A DNA stretch of 64,000 nt from Neoscytalidium dimidiatum (taxonomy: Eukaryota > Ascomycota > Dothideomycetes > Botryosphaeriales > Botryosphaeriaceae): NCBI GenBank assembly GCA_037367355.1, contig CM074702.1:434001-498000 (forward strand), in the 5' to 3' direction. Positions 57,611 through 64,000 of this stretch are shown here, piece after piece. The notes under the pieces were generated by a model that did not search any database, was not told the origin of the DNA, and saw only the letters and a program-made list of their open reading frames with translations. Each line of letters begins with the position of its first letter. The stretch's first letter is position 1. The translations under genes were made by a program, and so were the position numbers.

Positions 57611-59354
57611 ATGGCAGGCACCGGCGAGCTCCCCATTGAGCCCCACAAGACGTTCGACACCATCCTGGTGTTGGACTTTGGTACTTCCTCGCTGCGCGCA
57701 ACACTGCCGGGTTGTGACTAACACCGCGAAAAAAAGGCTCTCAGTACTCCCACCTCATTACCCGCCGCCTGCGCGAGCTCAATGTCTACTCTGAGATGCT
57801 CCCTTGCACCCAAAAGATCGCCGATCTTTCTTGGAAGCCTAAGGGTGTCATCCTGTCCGGATCGCCCTACTCCGTCTACGAGGACGGCTCGCCGCACGCC
57901 GACCCCGCCGTGTTCGATCTCGACGTGCCGATTCTCGGTATCTGCTATGGTCTCCAGGAGCTCGCATGGCACCAGAGCAAGGACAATGTCTCTGCCGGCG
58001 ACAAGAAGGAGTACGGCCACGCCTACCTGAAGGTCGAGAAGCACCCCGGCAAGGCTGCGCACATCGACAAGCTCTTCGAGGGCCTCGAGAAGGACCTCGA
58101 GGTGTGGATGTCGCACGGTGACAAGCTCTCCCAGCTTCCCGGCGGCTTCCAGATCCTGGCGACCACCGACAATGCGCCCTTCGCCGGCATTGCCCACGAG
58201 ACGAAGCAGTGGTTCGGTATCCAGTTCCACCCCGAGGTGACTCATACCCCCCGCGGCACGGAGCTGCTGAAGAACTTTGCGGTGAACATCTGCGGCGCCA
58301 ACCAGAACTGGACTATGGCCAAGTTCGTGGACCAGGAGATCGCCCGCATTCGCGCGCTTGTTGGCGAGAAGGGTCAGGTCATTGGCGCCGTCAGCGGTGG
58401 TGTCGACTCCACTGTTGCCGCCAAGCTCATGCAGGAGGCTATTGGCGATCGCTTCCACGCCGTGCTGGTCGACAACGGAGTGCTCAGGCTTAACGAGGCC
58501 AAGATTGTTAAGGAGACCCTCAGCAAGCACCTTGGCGTCAACCTGACCGTCGTCGATGCCAGCGAGCGTTTCCTCGGCAGGCTTAAGGGTATTACCGACG
58601 ATCCGGAGAAGAAGCGCAAGGTCATCGGCAACACCTTCATTGAGGTGTTCCAGGAGGAGGCGAAGAGAATCGCTGAGGAGGCTGCCAATACGCCCAAGGC
58701 TGGCGAGATCGAGTGGTTGCTCCAGGGTACCCTCTACCCCGATGTCATCGAGAGCATTTCCTTCAAGGGTCCTAGCGCTACCATCAAGACGCACCACAAC
58801 GTCGGTGGTCTGCTGGAGGGCATGCACCTCAAGCTGATCGAGCCTCTCCGCGAGCTTTTCAAGGACGAGGTCCGAGAGCTAGGTACGCAGCTGGGCATTC
58901 CAGAGGAGCTTGTTTGGCGCCACCCCTTCCCTGGGCCCGGTATTGCTATTCGCATTCTTGGCGAAGTCACTCCTGAGCAGGTTCGCATCGCTCGTCACGC
59001 CGACCACATCTTCATCGAGGAGATCAAGGCTGCCGGCCTCTACAGGCAGATCTCGCAAGCTTTCGCTGCTCTGCTGCCCTGCAAGGCTGTTGGTGTGATG
59101 GGTGACAAGCGTGTGCACGCTCAGGTCATTGCCCTCCGTGCTGTTGAGACTACGGATTTCATGACCGCCGATTGGTTCCCCTTCGACGGTCAGTTCTTGA
59201 AGCGCGTGAGCAGAAGGATTGTGAACGAGGTTGATGGCGTCTGCCGTGTGGTTTATGATAGTAAGTGCACTAGCACGTGAAGACATTTGAACTATGGGTG
59301 AGCTAACTTTTCCCAGTTACGAGCAAGCCTCCGGGCACGATTGAGATGGAGTAA
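57611..59354 (+). CDS. gua1: GMP synthase (glutamine-hydrolysing)
   Basis: Three exons (57611-57680, 57737-59260, 59317-59354) give 543 residues. The enzyme converts XMP, ATP and glutamine to GMP. The class I glutamine amidotransferase domain has the nucleophile Cys in GICYGLQ near residue 92 and the His/Glu pair in FHPEV. The ATP-pyrophosphatase domain has the P-loop SGGVDS near 242. The dimerisation domain has RHPFPGPG and ends in KPPGTIEME, the conserved XMP-binding C-terminus. The two introns (56 nt each) lie near the ends, and the last exon is only 38 nt yet encodes the functional tail. A cytosolic essential enzyme of guanine nucleotide synthesis. Confidence 0.97.
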
Positions 59355-59668
59355 GGGCGGAACTGGGATCGGTGGAGACATTGTTTGGGCATAGAAAACC
59401 AAGGCGTTCAGGGCAAAATGGGGGGGACTGGGATCAGATCAGATAGAGCAAGAAAGGGCGATTGGGTCCTGTTCAAGATGAAGCAAGATATGCAGCGGGC
59501 GCAAGCCAAGCGATGATGCCCATTGCGGGCCGATGGCCAATTTAACGCCGCGATGATCAGAGAGCTGCGGCTGATCTCGCGTGGGACGATGGCGTTTGCG
59601 GAGGGGCTGGGAGGGGCTCAATGATGCAACAGCGCGGGTGTGCGTGCAGGGGGCCCGATCTTGCGCAG

Positions 59669-59676
59669 TGACGTCA
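59669..59676. promoter_or_regulatory. CRE/ATF palindrome TGACGTCA
   Basis: A perfect ATF/CREB bZIP site, 174 bp before the start codon of the small hydrophilic gene, followed 3 bp later by a second ACGTCAT half-like site. In fungi such sites bind Atf1/AtfA-type factors downstream of the Hog1/SakA stress kinase. Confidence 0.55.
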
Positions 59677-59702
59677 CAACGTCATAGCCTGGAGCCGCTC
59701 TG

Positions 59703-59709
59703 TATAAAA
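59703..59709 (+). promoter_or_regulatory. TATA box
   Basis: TATAAAA lies 27 bp downstream of the CRE palindrome and 141 bp before the ATG. The pair makes a compact, inducible-type core promoter. Confidence 0.55.
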
Positions 59710-59849
59710 TCATCACCCTCAGCGGGCTGCTGCTGTCTGCACTACACTTCTCTGCGATACCCAAACAATCACAATCCGCATCTCTGAACCGATTCTCAAC
59801 CTTCGAAGCTCCTCTTAATTTCCTCAACACATCACAAAACACCGCAACC

Positions 59850-60269
59850 ATGAGCTCCAACGTCGGTTCCAGCAACATCTACGAGGACGGCGACCAGAGG
59901 AACTACGCCAACTCCGAAATCAAGCATGCCGAGCGCTACAAGGAGGGCAAGCCCAACAGCCACTTGGCTCTCGACTCCAGTACGTGGACGCTGAACACAC
60001 CTCATTCCCCTTACAGAAGGCAAGAAGTTATATTAACACAAATCATAGAGGACGAGCGCAGCATCGCCAACAAGCTCGCGCGCGAGGAGAAGCGCCACAA
60101 GGAGCCGGAGCCGCAGGACTTCGAGAACCTGCAGTACGAGAAGGACGCGACGCTGCCGGCGCGCTCGCACGGTAACAACCCCAGCAAGGGCGCGTCCATC
60201 GACCAGCAGCTGCGCGAGGAGGACGAGCAGGCGATGAAGGGGAAGGGCTCGTGGGGGTCGAAGCAGTAG
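59850..60269 (+). CDS. Small hydrophilic protein, probable stress type
   Basis: Two exons (59850-59979, 60049-60269) encode 116 residues. The protein is highly charged, lacks hydrophobic core segments, and is rich in Asp, Glu, Lys, Asn and Ser: NIYEDGDQRNYANSEIKHAER, then ERSIANKLAREEKRHKEPE, ending KGKGSWGSKQ. It looks intrinsically disordered, like small fungal proteins made in large amounts under stress or in spores. I do not recognise a named domain. The intron (69 nt, GTACGT...CATAG) is a multiple of three and has no stop in frame, so retention would give a 139-residue form. Promoter signals (CRE, TATA) support stress induction. Confidence 0.7.
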   Translation: MSSNVGSSNIYEDGDQRNYANSEIKHAERYKEGKPNSHLALDSSTWTLNTPHSPYRRQEVILTQIIEDERSIANKLAREEKRHKEPEPQDFENLQYEKDATLPARSHGNNPSKGASIDQQLREEDEQAMKGKGSWGSKQ

Positions 60270-61108
60270 ATTCTTTTACATCTTCACCTCTTCGACTGGC
60301 CTAGACCTCTAGATGGTTTGAGTTGCTTTTTTGTTTTGACTCAAGATATGTGCGAATGATGGCGTCACTGGGGGTTGGCGAAGGATTGCAGATCCTGGAA
60401 AAGGACTTCTTGTATTATTAGCGCTACTGCATCTCATGAATTGATGAGTCGATGCGGATCAATCCGTGCGGATATGCGCCTGTTGACTCTGGTTGACTTC
60501 TTTTCAACCCTCCAGGTCGTTGGCTCTTGAATGATAAGATACGTGGTTCATATTGCAGTAGGTCAGCTTATGACGTCTGTTGAAGAGGCTATCGTGTAAG
60601 AAGGGTTAACAACACCAAGGGACCATATCAGCATTTTGTACTCTTTAAATTGTTTTGAATGTATATTATCACCAATTGAACCCCCGAGCAAACACGATAG
60701 TCGCTCAATCTTCCATCGTCCAAGTCTGCGTAACGCAAAAGCCTTCGACTCCCCTCCTCGCGTGCGGCTGGGAGGGCCCAGGCCAGCGCCACACACCTCC
60801 CCCGGGGGGCACGGGAATGACGCCAGCCAGCCGCGCCCGCGTCGATCCTCCTCCTGCTCCTGCTCGACGCCTGAATCATGTCTCGCCCACCGCCTTTCAG
60901 CTCCTCCCCCCGACCGCGCGACCGGGGTAGCTCTTTCCCTCCCCCATCCTTTCCCCTCCGACGAACCAACTTTATCTATTCACTCGTTTCTCTTATCTGT
61001 CAATCGAAAAAATAAAAAAAAAAAGCTTCGATGCGATAAGGTTGCCTACCCGCCGCACCGCCCACGCGATCGCTTTCCCTTTCCCGTCTCCTTCCCAGCC
61101 GCTCGGCC
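60270..61108. other. Intergenic region, no gene seen
   Basis: 3' flank of the small protein gene and promoter of the MFS gene. C-rich towards the right, with an A-rich stretch at 61006-61024. No domain-bearing frame. Confidence 0.45.
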
Positions 61109-63607
61109 ATGCCGCCGCCGCCGCCGGCCCCTGATTCGTCTCCGTCGTCGTCGCCGCCGTCGCCGTCGTCATCCGCGCAACAACAACAACAACAACAACA
61201 ACCGCTGCTCCGCACACCCTCCGATTCCGCACCCGACGACGTCGCGCGCGGCTTGGGCCTCGAGCACCCGGAGCCGGACGACGGCGTCGACGTCGAGTGG
61301 GATGCGGGCGGAGTGGCTGCGGCAGCGGCGGCGGCGGCGGCGGCGGCGCGGGGAATAGCGCTGCAGCGGTTGCGGCGCGAAGACGGGGCCGAGTCCGGGG
61401 ACGAGGAGGACGGGGAGGAGAAACGGTTCTTGGGGCGGGGTGATGATGATGATGATGAAGTTGAAGGAGGAGGGAGAGAAGAAGAGGAGGAGGAGGAAGA
61501 GGAGGAGGAGAGGCTATTCACGCGCGACGAGGAGGAGAAGGTGGTGAGGCGGCTGGATAGGCGGTTGGTGCTGTTTATGGGGCTGTTGTATATGCTGAGC
61601 TTCTTGGATCGGTCGAGTATGTCGCGGGGTCTTTTTTTTTTCTTTATTCTTGGGGATGGGGGAGGTGGGACGGCCGCCGGGGGTGGTATCGTTTTTCTTT
61701 TTTTTTTTTGCTGATTTATTTTTCGTCGACAGATATCGGGAATGCGAAGATTGCGGGCATGTCGCGCGACCTGAGTCTCAGCTCGAACCAGTACGAGTGG
61801 CTGCTCACGGCCTTTTACATCACGTATATTCTGTTCGTCTTCCCCTTTCGCGCGCTCGTGAAAGAGAAGTGATGGCATGGCTAACGCGCTTCTTTCCTCC
61901 ACAGGTTTGAGTGGATGACGCTGATGTATGGATTCCCTCACTTCTACCCTGTGTGCTTTGAGTAGATCGACTCCCCAAATTACTCCCCACCATCCCCCAA
62001 CCCATCCCTAACAAACTGCCCCTCGCAGGTACCGCCTCATTCCCCCGCACATCTACATCCCCTGCTGCGTCTTCGCCTGGGGCCTCCTCGCCTCCCTTCA
62101 GTCTCTCAGCACCTCCTTCTCGACCCTACTCGTCCTGCGCGCCCTCCTTGGCATCAGCGAAGCCGCCTTCGGCCCCGGTGTTCCCTTCTACCTCTCGTTC
62201 TTCTTTCGCCGCGACGAGCTGGCCTTCCGGACCGGACTGTTTATTTCCGCTGCACCGCTCTCCACCTCTTTTGCCAGCACGCTCGCCTGGCTGATCACGA
62301 AGATGGGCGAGGGCGGGCCTTGGGCTCCCTGGCGCTTGTTGTTTTTGATCGAGGGGTTTCCGAGCTTGTTTGTGGCGGTGTGGGCGTGGAGTTTTGTTCC
62401 GGACTCGCCGGGCGAGGCGAGGTGGTTAAGTAAGCGGGAGAGAGAGGTTGCGGTGTTGCGGTTGCGCAACGAGAGGGGTGGAGATGGAGAGGGAGAGAAG
62501 CTTGGGGAGGGGAGGGAGAAGGATGGAGGGAAGAGGGGCGTGGATCTGCGGGAGGTGTTGAGGACGTTGGTGGATCCGAAGTGCTATCTAACGGCTGTAA
62601 GACTCGACTCCTCGCCTTGATATTTGCTCTCGACAACAAGCCCTCCGCCGTGCTTTCCTGCATATTTCATCACTTTTAGTACTAACACCACATGCCCTTG
62701 CCGCAGTTGATGTTCTTCAGCTGCAACGTCGCCTTCTCCAGCGTCCCCGTCTTCCTCCCGACCATCATCCAAGAGTAAGCCGCCCCCTCCTCCGTCCTCC
62801 CCACCAACACCCACCGCTGACACCCCGAAAAACAGAATGGGCTACACCTCGCTCCGCTCGCAAGCCCTCTCCGCGCCCCCCTACCTCCTCTCCTTCGCCG
62901 CCGTCCTCCTCACCGCCCACCTCTCCGACGCCCACCGCACGCGCTCGACGCCGCTCATCCTGCACGCCACCCTGGCCGCGTGCTCCTTCGCCGCCATCGC
63001 CGCGCTCGGCCACGCCTCGGCGCACGCGCCCGACTCCCCGCCGGCCGCCGGCCGCCCGCACGCCTCGCTTGCCCACACCCTCCGCTACCTGGCCCTCTAC
63101 CCGGCCACCGCCGGCTTCTTCAGCGCCGTGACCCTGATCATCGCGTGGACGCTGAACAACCAGGAGAGCGCGAGCGGCAAGGGCGCCGGCATGGCCATCC
63201 TGAACGTCGTGGGCCAGTGCGGGCCGCTGCTGGGGACGCGGCTGTTCCCGGAGCAGGAGGGCCCGTATTTCGTGGCCGGGATGGGCACGTGCGCGGGGTT
63301 CATGGCGGCCGTGGCGGTGCTGGCGGGTGGGTTGAGGTGGGTGTTGGGGAGGGAGAATGAGAGGAGGAGGAGGAGGAGGATGGCGCAGGCGGAGGGCTTG
63401 AGGGACGAGGGGAGCGTGCCGTTGGTTGGTGGGGGGCGGGCGAGGAGGAGGAGGAGGAGGAGAGGGAGGGGCGGGGAAGGGGGAGGACGAGGACGTGTTT
63501 TTGTACATGCTATGATTTTTCGATTGGGCGGGGAGAAGTGGTGGAGGGCTTTTTCGGTTTGGTCGGCGGTCGGCGTGTTTGCGGCAATAGGGAGTTCGGT
63601 TGCGTGA
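61109..63607 (+). CDS. MFS permease, anion:cation symporter (Dal5/Tna1-like)
   Basis: Six exons (61109-61616, 61733-61832, 61905-61925, 62029-62596, 62707-62774, 62836-63607) encode 678 residues. From residue 155 the sequence LFMGLLYMLSFLDRSNIGNAKIAGM, then QYEWLLTAFYITYILFEW and GISEAAFGPGVPFYLSFFF, is diagnostic for the ACS family, which imports organic anions such as allantoate or nicotinate with protons. Later WRLLFLIEGFPSLFVAVWAW, VPDSPGEARWLS and AWTLNNQESASGKGAGMA confirm it. The first 150 residues are an unusual cytosolic extension of poly-Pro/Ser, eight Gln, an 11-Ala run, Asp5 and Glu10 blocks. The C-terminus is Arg/Gly-rich and may extend beyond a real end if an unseen intron exists. 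Exon 3 is only 21 nt. The substrate is unknown. Confidence 0.88.
61441..61510. repeat. Trinucleotide repeats encoding acidic runs
   Basis: (GAT)n at 61441-61458 and (GAG/GAA)n at 61475-61510 encode poly-Asp and poly-Glu in the MFS permease N-terminus. Similar (GGC)n and (CAA)n runs at 61320-61350 and 61180-61203 encode poly-Ala and poly-Gln. All are prone to length change. Confidence 0.8.
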
Positions 63608-64000
63608 GGCAGTTGAAGCAGTCCCCGGACGCAATCGTCACCGGTCTTATCCGACAAATGCATCCGGACGACTGCTTCAACTGTCCACGCGGGGCGCATA
63701 AGGGTGGTTTTCTCTTCTAGGCGTTAGTGGATCAAAGTGCGGTGGAGTGAGCGTTTGTAAAGATTAATTATAATTGAAGGCCTTTTCCCGCCTCGAGCTA
63801 TGGGAGTATCATAGAAGCATCGTGGTATCTGCTCCCGATAAACTACCGTTCCTTGAATCGTGAATCATGACTTCCTTTTCAAAACTGGATTCTCCCCGAC
63901 CTTAGAGCAGCTTCTCATTCTAGAGCTACTTCCCATCTTCGAAACACTTCCCACTTGAGAACCGCTGCCCCCTACAGACCCGCCATCGTGTTCCTGCAGT
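63608..64000. other. Right edge, 3' flank of MFS permease
   Basis: No gene is supported. It begins with the inverted repeat 63610-63683 and continues as unremarkable DNA to the window end. Confidence 0.45.
63610..63683. repeat. Inverted repeat just after the MFS stop codon
   Basis: CAGTTGAAGCAGTC at 63610-63623 is perfectly inverted at 63670-63683 (GACTGCTTCAACTG), and pairing continues imperfectly through CCGGA, leaving a loop of about 30 nt. It starts 3 bp after the stop codon, so the mRNA 3' UTR can fold into a strong hairpin. A tiny inverted-repeat transposon remnant is the alternative, but no target-site duplication is visible. Confidence 0.7.

Larger units (their letters stand above)
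59355..59849. other. Intergenic region with stress-type promoter
   Basis: 3' flank of gua1 and promoter of the next gene. It holds a palindromic CRE (59669-59676) and a TATA box (59703-59709), both listed separately. Confidence 0.5.

Overview
This window is nuclear DNA of a filamentous ascomycete (Pezizomycotina). Genes are separated by 0.3-2 kb and most carry several short introns of 44-130 nt with GT...AG borders and CTAAC/CTGAC-type branch points. The protein families are typical of moulds: a HET-domain protein, a LaeA-like methyltransferase, fungal CorA-like and YAT-type permeases, a secreted sedolisin and a GH45 endoglucanase. Class (Dothideomycetes would fit) cannot be fixed from sequence alone. 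Exon boundaries were read by eye from frame continuity, splice signals and remembered family motifs; no search was run.

Layout. 0-10 kb: phytanoyl-CoA-dioxygenase-like protein (-), AzgA purine transporter (+), aldo-keto reductase (-), polyubiquitin (-). 10-20.6 kb: a P450 (+), an Asi-type membrane RING E3 ligase (+) and a protein kinase fused to a propeller-like C-terminus (+). 20.6-29.7 kb is an accessory block: a CorA-like protein (-) ending 20 bp from the kinase, a displaced CorA-like fragment, an amino-acid permease (+), an intact tRNA-Thr and a HET-domain pseudogene with several frame breaks. 31-42.5 kb: a seven-TM receptor-like protein (-), a LaeA-like methyltransferase (+), a divergent class I terpene synthase (-) and an inositol-monophosphatase-like protein (+). 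43-49.6 kb: a decayed MFS transporter (-), a sedolisin (+) and a GH45 cellulase (-). 51-60 kb is a housekeeping block: MCM6 (+), BCP1 (-) diverging from GMP synthase (+), and a small hydrophilic stress-type protein (+). 61-63.6 kb: an anion:cation-symporter-type MFS permease (+) followed by a strong inverted repeat.

Themes. Purine handling occurs twice (AzgA uptake; GMP synthase). Two secreted enzymes (protease, cellulase) sit side by side and point to saprotrophic or plant-associated nutrition. The LaeA-like and terpene synthase genes are neighbours and may be a minimal terpenoid locus. The best candidate for an undescribed system is the 17.6-29.7 kb block (kinase-propeller, CorA-like membrane protein, HET pseudogene), which has the look of a fungal allorecognition or stress-signalling locus; that reading is inference. 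Two genes (HET, MFS) are clearly broken by frame shifts or nonsense changes while their neighbours are intact.
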